A DNA stretch of 64,000 nt from Parasaccharibacter apium (GTDB lineage: Bacteria > Pseudomonadota > Alphaproteobacteria > Acetobacterales > Acetobacteraceae), in assembly GCF_002592045.1 (NCBI RefSeq), contig NZ_MEJG01000002.1:186001-250000 (forward strand), written 5' to 3'. The notes below the pieces were generated by a model. The model was not told where the DNA came from and did not search any database. It saw only the letters and a list, made by a program, of their open reading frames with translations. The translations under genes and the position numbers were made by a program. Shown here one piece after another: positions 8,501 through 16,545 of this stretch; the first letter of the stretch is position 1, and each line of letters opens with the position of its first letter.

Positions 8501-10533
8501 CCACCGCCAGTGATGGTAACACTCCCTGTTTTCCCGGCATAAGAATCTACAGCCAAGTTGCCTTTACGCAACAATAGTGCTGTATCGGGGCTACCATCTA
8601 CGTGGGTTAAGTTTGTCTGGCCTGTCAAATGGGTAAAGCTATTCGCTTGATCCAATGTATCTGCCGACTCATTGATGACGCCATCGGTAGCATCACGCAA
8701 TAATTGCCCCTGACCGGAAATATCGTTTGAAAAGACACGATAATTTTCCCGCGCTGCACTATTAGGCGAATGATTGGGGTTATTAGGCGTATCAGCTAAG
8801 GTATTTGTAGCCCAAGCGAGGTTTAATGTACCTGTTTTGCCTAATGTTATAGCACTTGAGGGATCAATCTTACCGGCTTGATTATAAGCTGTCTGGAGGT
8901 CGTTATTATACGCATCACTCCCTTTGTAAGATTGTGCAGACCCATTGGTATTCTCCTCCAAGAGCCGTGCTGCCAATCTTTGATCATAAGGCGTTGATGG
9001 CGTAGCCGAACCAACAATCCCCCCCAACTGCAACGTACCATCTTCTACGGTCGTCACACCTGTGTAGGTGTTATTCCCCAACAAGGTTAGTGTACCAGAA
9101 CCCGTTTTATTCAGGTTACCTGTATAACTATTGCCGGACGTATCTTTATAATTAGAGATATTACCAGCAACGGTAATCCCTGTTGCATCCTGCTTATTAC
9201 TAATAGGATCCAATGGCGTGGAAGAATTCACCGCCGCATTTGTGGCCCTAAAGGTTGCCGTACCAGCGATGCCGATATTCATATTCGTATGCAATGGGTC
9301 GGCCTGCTTACCATCAGAGCCGCTATCTGTGCGGTTAGCCAATGTCCCATCAATGATGGAAAATTGTGCCTCTTTAGGATGCAACGCGCTAGACGACACT
9401 ACAGCATTCTGCCCGTAGCTGCGCGTAATCCCATCCACACGCCCATAATCAAAAAGCTTTGCTTGATGGACAATCAACCCATTGCCGTTACTACCATCGA
9501 CGACAGTATTATTGGCCGCAACATTGCTATCCCCCGCAATAAGCGTACCACGCCGCCCGACAATCAGATTACCCTGGACTGTGTCATAAGCATTATCTGA
9601 GGTATTACCATTACTATTCTGCGCTGTACCTGTTGTGCTAACAGCGTGAACGTCCCCAAAGGAAATAACACCCTTACTCTCAATAACACCGCTGCGATCT
9701 ACGAGGACAATACCTTTGCCTTCATTAACGGTGATCCCACCATCACCAGCAACAAGCTGTGACCCATCACCCGTAACGTAAATAACACCGCCATTGTTAC
9801 CCACATTATTGGCGATAGAGACTGTCCGGGCAGAGACTGTCCCCCCGTTCTGCACAGTAAGGTTATTATTACCTTCGCTCTCAACCGTCCCTAGATTATC
9901 TGGGGTCGGATCATTATTGCCAACAATCAGCGTGCCAATCACCGCATTAGGTGTCTGACCTGATGCATCCCCATTCAGCGTCAAGGAACTACCACGATCC
10001 ACAATCATATGAGCCGCATCAACAGTCCGGTTACCGACTTCCGTCACACCCTGAGAGTTAATAGACCCCCCATCCTGTAGGATCAGGCTACCATTGCCGC
10101 GCACCAACGTATAACCGTCATACTCAGCCTTAGCCTTAAGCGGAAGAATGTTCATCTTATCAGTCGCAGTGTCATTAGAACCGAGACCAACAATCAGTCC
10201 AGCAGATTGGGTAACAATAGGAAGCTTATTGTTGTTTTGATCGGTTGCATATGCCGTGCCCCGACCAAAAAAATTGGACTGCACCCCATTAGGCCCCGTG
10301 GGAAGACCCGCCTTCTCACGCTCTAAAATTTGCGACGCGACTGCATCGGTAGGGTGATCCGCCCCCCCCGCAAGGTCACCATTAGCATTATAGACACCCG
10401 TAATGCCGGAGTCGTCCAAGCCAGTTACCGCAGCATCATAAGCATCAGCGGCGCGGGCAGACGTATAAACGCGCCCAAAAGGCGTCATTTCCACGCAGAA
10501 CAAAGCCGCTGTAAACAAGAGTTTGTTGCGCAT
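5590..10533 (-). CDS. large autotransporter (type Va secretion), beta-helix passenger
   Basis: A 1647-residue surface protein. Residues 1-28 form a signal peptide ending SARA, then a long passenger rich in Gly, Asn, Thr and Asp with repeated short strands of the type GNLTIGN and VVVGD, as in parallel beta-helices. Two autotransporter-associated (PATR-like) segments are seen: KTGSGTLTLLGNNTYTG and KTGDGTLYLTGHDSNYTG. The last ~260 residues are a beta-barrel domain ending in ...SIKVAF with the terminal Phe recognised by BAM. ATG has a GGGAGG ribosome site. No protease or lipase catalytic motif was seen, so adhesion or biofilm is the simplest idea. Possible substrate of the glycosyltransferases at 35914-38597 (inference). 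Confidence 0.93.
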   Translation of the reverse strand: MRNKLLFTAALFCVEMTPFGRVYTSARAADAYDAAVTGLDDSGITGVYNANGDLAGGADHPTDAVASQILEREKAGLPTGPNGVQSNFFGRGTAYATDQNNNKLPIVTQSAGLIVGLGSNDTATDKMNILPLKAKAEYDGYTLVRGNGSLILQDGGSINSQGVTEVGNRTVDAAHMIVDRGSSLTLNGDASGQTPNAVIGTLIVGNNDPTPDNLGTVESEGNNNLTVQNGGTVSARTVSIANNVGNNGGVIYVTGDGSQLVAGDGGITVNEGKGIVLVDRSGVIESKGVISFGDVHAVSTTGTAQNSNGNTSDNAYDTVQGNLIVGRRGTLIAGDSNVAANNTVVDGSNGNGLIVHQAKLFDYGRVDGITRSYGQNAVVSSSALHPKEAQFSIIDGTLANRTDSGSDGKQADPLHTNMNIGIAGTATFRATNAAVNSSTPLDPISNKQDATGITVAGNISNYKDTSGNSYTGNLNKTGSGTLTLLGNNTYTGVTTVEDGTLQLGGIVGSATPSTPYDQRLAARLLEENTNGSAQSYKGSDAYNNDLQTAYNQAGKIDPSSAITLGKTGTLNLAWATNTLADTPNNPNHSPNSAARENYRVFSNDISGQGQLLRDATDGVINESADTLDQANSFTHLTGQTNLTHVDGSPDTALLLRKGNLAVDSYAGKTGSVTITGGGNIVVGSDLGGQKDHTNDKAAMLEDNNRLVVQNGGSITSDGDMTIGDKASGAGAVIVSGKDVTGDLPADKITTGATSSITLKNAGKTGNIVVGNAGAGFLNVDERASVTAGGNLTIGNEAGGYGKVVVGDGRYGLPDTGVTSHLDLTGTGTSGNIIVGQQGYGNLSIQKGGEVTAYGVSVGGTPGSSLNVGAYPPGVATDANALDGGQLTIGKGGLTIGNDKQDQTLYAVGVTHGGTINSEGQVHITRDGFLKVGDGDASFESGKKGTLIAGDLDGNPGILSTSTQANAFTLFGNGVIQNRQGADLHIVSDIYLSDGHYGSDVRRGTFDTNGQNTYVQGNLLDRGQGGIEKTGDGTLYLTGHDSNYTGETLVKQGTLALASDYGVESDANIATSSGLTVADGARLTGYTKQDANDYGAAPVTTVEGGGTIEANWSRPTGTLNVGALNHTGTALTMNGTAGHQSVLSVGVGSAATNNYINLDNATEYSRANGAIDTTGKTVSGRYRQLSGGQIHVNGDAVLNSATINIQGGETGRVFAGDGYRILTATGSVSANHDNALTGDLTNGSLFVAPYLVFENQAVDVLYDRNDRSFESVGQTHNERETGHGLDGLPGSSDIVKAMTGATSGKEARRALNNLSGEIHASARTALIQDSYLIEQAVLDRLSDAGCHGHDGDYVSSQGRYDFYTRRKESRCYSDHAIMWGQAYGSLGHNGGAGNADRLHHQTAGFVMGADAPVGDRWRLGGMIAYGHSMFNTNGASNSSGNSNNVSLGAYAGSHWGGFNLRLGAFYTWNLMNMRRHVDVFGFGGRQTSHYRNGTGRAFTELSYTMHAGQFQFEPFLEGAYVNQYAGHFNERGAAALYSQSKNRSVGFTSFGFRTARDFRIGDLRLHAHVMAAYRRAYGSLHSSRQERFYGSANDMDVTGVLLSRDAAVTKAGVSAKVTDRIDLDLSYIGQYGNHSIDSGATGSIKVAF

Positions 10534-10861
10534 ATTCCCTCCCCGCGCCTAGGAATCCCACCTTAAACTGTGGACCCTTTGAAAGTTCGAATCGCCAAAA
10601 CAGAAAATTCTTGGAAACCAGGATAACTAAGAGTTAACATTATATCAATACAGATTAATTAGTGATGAAATTTTTCACCGTTTATAAGGAATACTAAAAC
10701 AACGCTGAAAAGAAAACTATTTTTTCCTAAAAAAAATAATAAGATCAGATAAAATTTTATATAAGATAGATTAATCTTATAAAGAAAGGTCATAAAAAAT
10801 ATTAAAATTTAGTAAAAATTGGGACGTACTCTTTACTAGATTCCCTAATTTTTGTTTAAGT
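10534..10861. other. AT-rich intergenic region upstream of the autotransporter
   Basis: 328 bases separating the autotransporter start and the 3' end of the Rrf2 gene, both on the minus strand. The strong AT richness from about 10620 to 10860 suits a promoter and upstream region for the autotransporter. I could not single out a convincing -35/-10 pair, and no ORF or RNA gene is visible. Confidence 0.5.
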
Positions 10862-11329
10862 TTAGATTGTAAAAGAAATAGGTACTTGCCTTGGTCGTTC
10901 CAAACCACAACGTTCTGCTTGTTGTAGCAGATCTGCCAATGTAACGTTACTCAGCTTATCTTTTACCCCATCATTAAGCTCGCGCCACAAAGGCTCCATC
11001 ACTATATTTTGAAGGGGATTGTCTCTCTCTCCCGCGGTGGATGTCGCCTCATTAGGCTCACGCCCTCCTGCGCCCACAGCACAGGCGATCTCATGCAAAT
11101 TCATGACACGAGGTGAACGCCCTAAGCGATACCCTCCCTTAGGGCCTCTTACACTATCTAACAACCCAGCCCGCGAAAGGGCTTGTAAGACTGGCTCTAT
11201 CCCCCGTCGTAAAAGGCCGCTCCGCTGGGCAATGTCGGCCCCACTCACTACTCCAGAACGCCCCGCATGGAAGGCGACATCTAACATAATAGATAGAGCT
11301 GTTAAAATACGGTCAGTTTTAAGATACAT
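10862..11329 (-). CDS. Rrf2-family transcriptional regulator
   Basis: A 155-residue winged-helix regulator with the Rrf2 layout: an N-terminal segment like YLKTDRILTALSIMLDVAF, a recognition region with GLLRRGIEPVLQALSRAGLLDS, then the wing motif RGPKGGYRLGR. Start chosen at ATG 11329, which has AAAGGA eight bases upstream; the ATG at 11338 sits right on that site. The Cys triad that binds Fe-S in IscR/NsrR is missing (only two isolated cysteines), so it more likely senses a metabolite or protein, as CymR does. It is divergent from the cysteine synthase gene, which it may control (inference). Confidence 0.85.
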   Translation of the reverse strand: MYLKTDRILTALSIMLDVAFHAGRSGVVSGADIAQRSGLLRRGIEPVLQALSRAGLLDSVRGPKGGYRLGRSPRVMNLHEIACAVGAGGREPNEATSTAGERDNPLQNIVMEPLWRELNDGVKDKLSNVTLADLLQQAERCGLERPRQVPISFTI

Positions 11330-11518
11330 GCCTAACATCCTTTAAGCATCAAAATATGCCCCTTCTTTTTACCTCATTTTACGGTAGAAAAAAGGGATTT
11401 ATAATTTTAACATCATCTCTTTGCGTATTCCCCTTACAATCGTTTAAGCTATAGCAGTAAGTACCACACAAGTCCTATGGACGAGGTCCTTTATACCATG
11501 ACAGGGAGTACCACTTAA

Positions 11519-12517
11519 ATGTCAGGATCATCCTCACACGTTCCATTTCCCCTTTCAAAAACTGCTTTTGCGCAACCGCGTGGGCATGTTTATCCTTCTT
11601 TTTTAGAAGTTGTGGGCGGCACACCGCTGGTAGCCATCCCGAATCTGACCAAAAAAGAGCATCTTAAAGCTCATCTGCTCCTAAAATTGGAATTCTTTAA
11701 CCCTCTCTCCTCCGTCAAAGATCGTATCGGCGTGGCGATGCTGCGTGATGCACAAGAGAAGGGCCTCATCACACCGGGCAAATCCGTCCTTGTAGAGCCG
11801 ACCTCTGGCAATACAGGGATTGGCCTAGCCTTCGCTGCGGCCTCTATGGGCTATAAGCTCATCGTCACGATGCCCGAAAGTGCCTCGCTAGAGCGGCGTA
11901 AAATGATGGCGCTCCTCGGTGTCACGTTGGAACTAACCCCCGCTCAACAAGGGATGAAAGGGGCCATCAACAAAGCTGAAGAGATCCTCAAACAGACTAA
12001 AGACGCATGGATGCCAAGCCAGTTTACAAACCCTGCGAATCCACGCGTGCATGAGAACACCACCGCTGAGGAAATTTGGACTGATACAGCAGGGCAGGTG
12101 GATGCTATTGTGGCTGGGTTAGGTACAGGTGGGACGGCCTCTGGCATTGCCCATGCGCTTAAACCACGCAAAGAAGGACTGAAAGTCTTTGGGTTAGAGC
12201 CATCAGAGAGTGCTATTCTCAATGGGGATGACCCCGGCCCACACGGGATTCAGGGCCTTGGCCCGGGCTTTAAGCCTGAGACGTTAGACATCCGCGCTAT
12301 CGATAAAGTCATCCCTGTTGCTGAGCATGACGCTCTTACCACAGCGCGCCTCTGCGCCAAGGTAGAAGGGCTACCTATTGGCATTTCCTCCGGGGCGTCC
12401 CTCTTTGCGGCGATGGAGCTTGCAAAACAAGATGAATGGGCAGGCAAAACCATTGTTGCCGTCATTCCTGATTTTGCCGAACGCTACCTCTCAACAGCTC
12501 TCTTCTCTGGCTTGTAA
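11519..12517 (+). CDS. cysK: cysteine synthase A (O-acetylserine sulfhydrylase)
   Basis: A 332-residue PLP enzyme that makes cysteine from O-acetylserine and sulfide. Schiff-base Lys67 lies in NPLSSVKDRIG; the substrate/phosphate loops TSGNTGIG and GLGTGGTASG are present. Start ATG 11519 is preceded by AGGGAG. Somewhat longer than E. coli CysK because of ~20 extra N-terminal residues. Divergent from the Rrf2 regulator across a 190-base promoter region, and in the same neighbourhood as sulfite reductase and siroheme synthase, so sulfide supply and use are encoded within 9 kb. Confidence 0.93.
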   Translation: MSGSSSHVPFPLSKTAFAQPRGHVYPSFLEVVGGTPLVAIPNLTKKEHLKAHLLLKLEFFNPLSSVKDRIGVAMLRDAQEKGLITPGKSVLVEPTSGNTGIGLAFAAASMGYKLIVTMPESASLERRKMMALLGVTLELTPAQQGMKGAINKAEEILKQTKDAWMPSQFTNPANPRVHENTTAEEIWTDTAGQVDAIVAGLGTGGTASGIAHALKPRKEGLKVFGLEPSESAILNGDDPGPHGIQGLGPGFKPETLDIRAIDKVIPVAEHDALTTARLCAKVEGLPIGISSGASLFAAMELAKQDEWAGKTIVAVIPDFAERYLSTALFSGL

Positions 12518-12552
12518 GACGAGCCTGTAAAAGAGGTAACCTACCTAAAAGG

Positions 12553-12582
12553 AAAGGCCTGCCCCCAAGGGAGCAGGCCTTT
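12553..12582 (+). terminator. rho-independent terminator of cysK
   Basis: 10-bp stem AAAGGCCTGC (12553-12562) / GCAGGCCTTT (12573-12582) followed by more T residues. It lies between the convergent cysK and SDR genes. Confidence 0.9.
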
Positions 12583-12612
12583 TTTAATAACGCACCCTAA
12601 GCGCGCTTTACC

Positions 12613-13383
12613 TCACTCTGAGGTGTAACCACCATCAATCACCAGCTCGGTAGCGGTGACGAATTTGGATTCATCAGAGGCCAGATACAGCACACCATAG
12701 GCCACATCTTCTGGCGTCCCCAGATGACCAACAGGGTGAATATCCACAAGATGCTGATAAGCAGCTTTGTCCGTATGTGTTAACTCATCCACCAGCGGTG
12801 TTTGAATATAACCAGGGCAGACGTTATTGACGCGGATCTTATAGCCCTTACGCGCACAATGCAGCGCAGCGGACTTGGTCAGCATCTTCACCCCACCCTT
12901 GGAGGAACCATAAGCAGCGAGGTTGGGAATCCCTACCAGAGCCGAGCTGGAACACATATTGACGATGGACCCGCCATCCCCACCATTAAGCTCACGCATC
13001 GCAGCAACGGCATATTTCACACCGAGAAAGACACCATCCAAATTGATGGACTGCACACGCCGCCATTCCTCCAAAGAGGTGCTCTCAATCGTACCATCAA
13101 AAGCGATACCAGCGTTATTGACGACAATATCCAGACGGCCATCATGCTCTTTGATGGCGGCCATCGTCTTTTTCCACTCATCTTCTTTCGCCACATTCAG
13201 CGGTAAGAAGCATGCTTTGCCACCAGCTTTACGAATCTCCTCTACGACCTCTTCACCACCTTTTGGGTTGAGGTCCGCGACAATAACCTTCGCCCCTTCT
13301 TTAGCCAAAAGTACGGCGATGCCTTTACCAATACCGCTACCACCACCGGTGACTAATGCGATCTTTCCAGAAATCCGTCCCAT
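12613..13383 (-). CDS. short-chain dehydrogenase/reductase (SDR)
   Basis: A 256-residue classical SDR. The NAD(P)-binding TGGGSGIG is at residues 13-20, NNAG in the middle, and the catalytic Tyr-x3-Lys in AAYGSSKGG with a serine in NMCSSSA upstream. The C-terminal LVIDGGYTSE is typical of the glucose-1-dehydrogenase/cyclopentanol-dehydrogenase type. VADLN after the second strand ends in Asp, which suggests preference for NAD(H). Start has GAGGAGA seven bases upstream. Acetic acid bacteria carry many such alcohol or ketone reductases; the substrate is not predictable. Convergent with cysK. Confidence 0.88.
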   Translation of the reverse strand: MGRISGKIALVTGGGSGIGKGIAVLLAKEGAKVIVADLNPKGGEEVVEEIRKAGGKACFLPLNVAKEDEWKKTMAAIKEHDGRLDIVVNNAGIAFDGTIESTSLEEWRRVQSINLDGVFLGVKYAVAAMRELNGGDGGSIVNMCSSSALVGIPNLAAYGSSKGGVKMLTKSAALHCARKGYKIRVNNVCPGYIQTPLVDELTHTDKAAYQHLVDIHPVGHLGTPEDVAYGVLYLASDESKFVTATELVIDGGYTSE

Positions 13384-13855
13384 CTGTTATCTCCTCAGAT
13401 AAAGGGTCTGTGTCACATAACCGTCTTTGCATAAAACCATCTGAACTTACATAAAAATAACACCCGCATATTGGCTCATCGCACTGGTTTTAGAGGGTGC
13501 GCAAAGCCATGAACCGCCATTTTCAGCCCTTAATGGGCACCTTCGCCCTAAGCTGCATATCTTCCATGCCTATAGAGCAAACCGATTAGAGCAATTAGCT
13601 ATAATCCATCCTCCAAGCGTTATTAATACTAAAATGATTCGTTATTTAAAAATTTTTAGATGATTCTCTTGCCCTAAATCGTACAAAAATCCTCATTTTC
13701 ATCTCCTGATTTAGGTTTATAAAACAATGAGTTATAAAAAATAATCGCTTTTTTGCTAATTTTCACTTTTCAAAATGATTATTTATATCATTATGTTTAT
13801 ATAAATCGTTGTTTTACTTAATAACGATATATGATCGCTTTTAGGAGTGCCCATC
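13384..13855. other. AT-rich intergenic region between SDR and TauD-like genes
   Basis: About 470 bases with no ORF of note. It holds the divergent promoter regions of the SDR (left) and dioxygenase (right). From about 13600 it becomes very AT-rich. A small dyad AATGAT-N7-ATCATT at 13774-13792, about 65 bases before the dioxygenase start, could be an operator. The region may also hold remnants of lost sequence. Confidence 0.4.
13774..13792. promoter_or_regulatory. possible operator dyad upstream of the TauD-like gene
   Basis: Inverted repeat AATGAT (13774-13779) and ATCATT (13787-13792) with a 7-base AT spacer. The arms are short and the background AT-rich, so chance is likely; noted because of its position in front of the dioxygenase/permease pair. 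Confidence 0.2.
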
Positions 13856-14764
13856 ATGGTTGCCACCGCTACAGCTTTTGCCCCATCTTTTCCCTCACCC
13901 GCTAATGCGGATATTAAAGCGACTCCCCTCAGCCCCGCTATCGGAGCGATTATTGAAGGGGTTAACCTCTCCCACCCTCTCTCCGCAGAGCAAAGAGACA
14001 CCCTCCATCAGCTACTTTTACGCTATCAAGTGCTGTTCTTCCGTAAACAAACCATTAGCCCAACCCAACAACGGGACTTTGCCCGTAATTTTGGCGAGCT
14101 TCATCTCCATCCCATCTTCCCAACTGTACCCGATGTGCCAGAAGCCATTGTGCTTGATACCGCTAAAAACGACCTGCGCGATAATGCCCTTTGGCATACA
14201 GATGTCACCTTCCAGCAAAACCCACCTTTAGGGGCTGTCCTCACAAGCCGTCTCTTACCAGAGACAGGCGGTGGCGATACGCTTTGGGCCAGTGGCACTG
14301 CCGCTTATGATGCGCTTTCTGAAGGATTAAAACAGAGAATCGACCCCCTCACCGCCCAGCATGACTTCCTCCGCTCTTTCCCTATCTCCCGTTATGGACG
14401 GACAGAAGCGGAACGGAAAAAATGGGCCGAAACACGCGATGCTTATCCCCCAGTGACCCATCCTGTTGTCCGCGTCCACCCAGAGACGGGGCAAAAAGCC
14501 CTTTTCGTCAATGAGGGCTTTACATCTGAGATCAACGACATTGACCCAGAGGAAAGCGCCTCCCTCTTGGCTTATCTCACCCGCCATGCCACAAAGCCCG
14601 AGTTTTCCATCCGCTGGCGGTGGGAAGAAGGGGATGTCGCTTTTTGGGATAATCGTGTCACGCAGCATTATGCTGTTAATGACTACCTTCCTGCCCGGCG
14701 TATTATGAACCGCGTTACCATCATCGGGGATCGTCCCTTTGGCCCCGGACATCAGGAAGGTTAA
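13856..14764 (+). CDS. TauD/TfdA-family Fe(II)/2-oxoglutarate dioxygenase
   Basis: A 302-residue enzyme. The metal-binding HxD is in LWHTDVTF, the distal histidine in [14 protein letters not shown], and the 2-oxoglutarate-binding Arg in [10 protein letters not shown]. Start ATG 13856 has TTAGGAG just upstream; a GTG at 13847 overlaps that site and is rejected. The family hydroxylates sulfonates such as taurine, releasing sulfite, but also other substrates. Six bases separate it from the amino acid permease gene, so they form a two-gene operon. Nearby sulfite reductase and cysK make a sulfur-scavenging role attractive. Sulfonate as substrate is inference. Confidence 0.88.
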   Translation: MVATATAFAPSFPSPANADIKATPLSPAIGAIIEGVNLSHPLSAEQRDTLHQLLLRYQVLFFRKQTISPTQQRDFARNFGELHLHPIFPTVPDVPEAIVLDTAKNDLRDNALWHTDVTFQQNPPLGAVLTSRLLPETGGGDTLWASGTAAYDALSEGLKQRIDPLTAQHDFLRSFPISRYGRTEAERKKWAETRDAYPPVTHPVVRVHPETGQKALFVNEGFTSEINDIDPEESASLLAYLTRHATKPEFSIRWRWEEGDVAFWDNRVTQHYAVNDYLPARRIMNRVTIIGDRPFGPGHQEG

Positions 14765-14770
14765 AGCCCG

Positions 14771-16123
14771 ATGGCCCAGTCCCCCGCGGCATCCTCGACG
14801 ACACATCCTCCAAGTACCAACCGCTTTAAAGGCATCCATGTCGCGATGATCTCTATCGGTGGGATCATCGGGGCAGGACTATTTGTTGGCACCTCTGCCA
14901 CCATCGCTGCGGCAGGCCCTGCGGTGCTGCTCTCCTACCTTGCAGCAGGGTTAGTGGTCTGGCTGGTGATGCGTCTTTTGGGCGGCTTGGCCATTACCGC
15001 ACGCGGGCAAGGGTCCTTTATTACCCATATTGCCACCCATATCGGCCCACGCACCGCCTTTATTACAGGTTGGAGCTATGCCTTCCTCTGGGCTGTGACC
15101 GCTGGGGCACAAGCTGTGGCCGGAGGTATGATTATCGGGCGGCTGGCTCATATTGCCCCTTTATGGGGTGCGCTCGTCCTTGTAGCCATCGCTTGGTCTA
15201 TTAACCGTCTTTCACTCCGCCATTATGGACAGGCAGAGACAGGCCTCTCCATTTTTAAGCTACTCTTTCTAGGTGGGTTTATTGCCCTTGGCTTAGGGTG
15301 GCTAGCCCTTTCGGGCCATCCCTTTGCAATAGCCTTCCAGAACATTACTGCTCATGGTGGGGTCTTCCCTAAAGGGGGATGGGCTGTCATCGGGGCTGTG
15401 CCCATGATTATACAGACCTTCACCGGCTGCGAAATTGCCATCATTGCCGCAACCGACAGTGACCGCCCTCTACGAGCTATTGCACGGACTATGCGGCGAC
15501 TGCCTTTGCAGGTGCTGTTCTTCTACGCTGGGTCGGTTTTGGTCATTATCGCCCTTCTGCCGTGGAGTGACGTGCATGTCGGGCAATCACCCTTCCTCAG
15601 CGTGTTGGAATATCTCAAGGTCCCCTTGGCACGCTATGCGGCAATTGCGGTAACACTTGTGGCGGTTCTCTCCTGCTTAAATTCGGCGGTTTATGTTGTC
15701 TCGCGTACATTAAAAGAGCTCGCAAGCCTGCGCTTAGCCCCACAAAAGCTAACCCTTGAGACCGCTCGCCATGTACCGCTTTGGTCATTACGGCTTACAA
15801 CTTTGTTGGAGTTGCTCGTCATTGCCTCGGCCATTAGCTCGCCAGAAACACTCTACCCCGTCCTGCTTGGCTCATCAGGTGGGTTAATCCTCTTTATCTA
15901 TTTCATCATCGCCATTGCTTATTGGCTGTGGGGCCGACAATCACAAACAGCCACCGCCATGCCCGTGGCGCGTGGATTAATCCTGCTCATCCCCATTTTA
16001 GGGGCTATTCTTCTCATTCTACCCGCTGCACGGGGAGATGCATTGCTCTCCTTAGCGGTCATTCTCGTGCTAATATGTGCAAGCTTCATCGGCGGAACGC
16101 GCACCCCAACCAATAAATCTTAG
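14771..16123 (+). CDS. APC-family amino acid permease
   Basis: A 450-residue inner-membrane transporter with about 12 hydrophobic segments. The first helix has the APC signature IGGIIGAGLFVGTS after a conserved FKGIHVAMISIGG. It resembles the GabP/AnsP/CycA branch. A GGAAGG site lies before the start. It sits 6 bases downstream of the TauD-like dioxygenase; it may bring in the substrate of that enzyme or an unrelated amino acid. It ends against the minus-strand DUF934 gene with only a hairpin between them. Confidence 0.87.
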   Translation: MAQSPAASSTTHPPSTNRFKGIHVAMISIGGIIGAGLFVGTSATIAAAGPAVLLSYLAAGLVVWLVMRLLGGLAITARGQGSFITHIATHIGPRTAFITGWSYAFLWAVTAGAQAVAGGMIIGRLAHIAPLWGALVLVAIAWSINRLSLRHYGQAETGLSIFKLLFLGGFIALGLGWLALSGHPFAIAFQNITAHGGVFPKGGWAVIGAVPMIIQTFTGCEIAIIAATDSDRPLRAIARTMRRLPLQVLFFYAGSVLVIIALLPWSDVHVGQSPFLSVLEYLKVPLARYAAIAVTLVAVLSCLNSAVYVVSRTLKELASLRLAPQKLTLETARHVPLWSLRLTTLLELLVIASAISSPETLYPVLLGSSGGLILFIYFIIAIAYWLWGRQSQTATAMPVARGLILLIPILGAILLILPAARGDALLSLAVILVLICASFIGGTRTPTNKS

Positions 16124-16141
16124 GGGGGCAATATGCCCCCT
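16123..16141. terminator. hairpin between convergent permease and DUF934 genes
   Basis: GGGGGC-type stem with GCCCCC around the loop AATAT, filling the whole 17-base gap between the two stop codons. There is no long T run, so termination strength is uncertain. Confidence 0.55.
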
Positions 16142-16545
16142 TATACCGGGCTAACAGCAGTATTCTGATAATAAAACTGATAACGGCTCAACTGCTCGTC
16201 CCAGTCCTGCGTATTGGCTTCCTCTGGTAAGGCCACACTATCAAACCCGCAGCGTTTAAGGTGAATCGCTTGGTCTGGCAAAAGATGACCAGAGGCCCGG
16301 ATTTCCCCTTTATACCCCTCATATTCCCGCAGAGAGCGCGCCTGCGTAAAAGCCCGCCCATCCCGGAAAATGGGGAACTCCAACACAATCAAGGTCAGCT
16401 CGTTGAGATGAGAGCGTAAATCCTCCACCTCGACATCCTGAGGCAGAGAGATAGCTGTACCGTGGGGAGCGTCCTTCCAATCTGCAAAAGCCACAGGGGA
16501 GGCTTCCTCTAACGTCTTACGCCCGCTGAGATTAAACAGTTTCAT
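16141..16545 (-). CDS. DUF934 protein of the sulfite reductase operon
   Basis: A 134-residue soluble protein of the DUF934 family, encoded next to sulfite reductase in many alpha- and betaproteobacteria and thought to take part in assimilatory sulfite reduction; its biochemical role is not established. No catalytic motif can be named. AAGGAGG precedes the start, and the gene overlaps the 3' end of cysI by 14 nt, so it is the last gene of the cysG-DUF2849-cysI-DUF934 operon. Confidence 0.8.
   Translation of the reverse strand: MKLFNLSGRKTLEEASPVAFADWKDAPHGTAISLPQDVEVEDLRSHLNELTLIVLEFPIFRDGRAFTQARSLREYEGYKGEIRASGHLLPDQAIHLKRCGFDSVALPEEANTQDWDEQLSRYQFYYQNTAVSPV

Noticed and set aside
13847-13855. 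GTG start for the TauD-like gene at 13847
   Set aside because: It overlaps the ribosome binding site AGGAG that serves the ATG at 13856.
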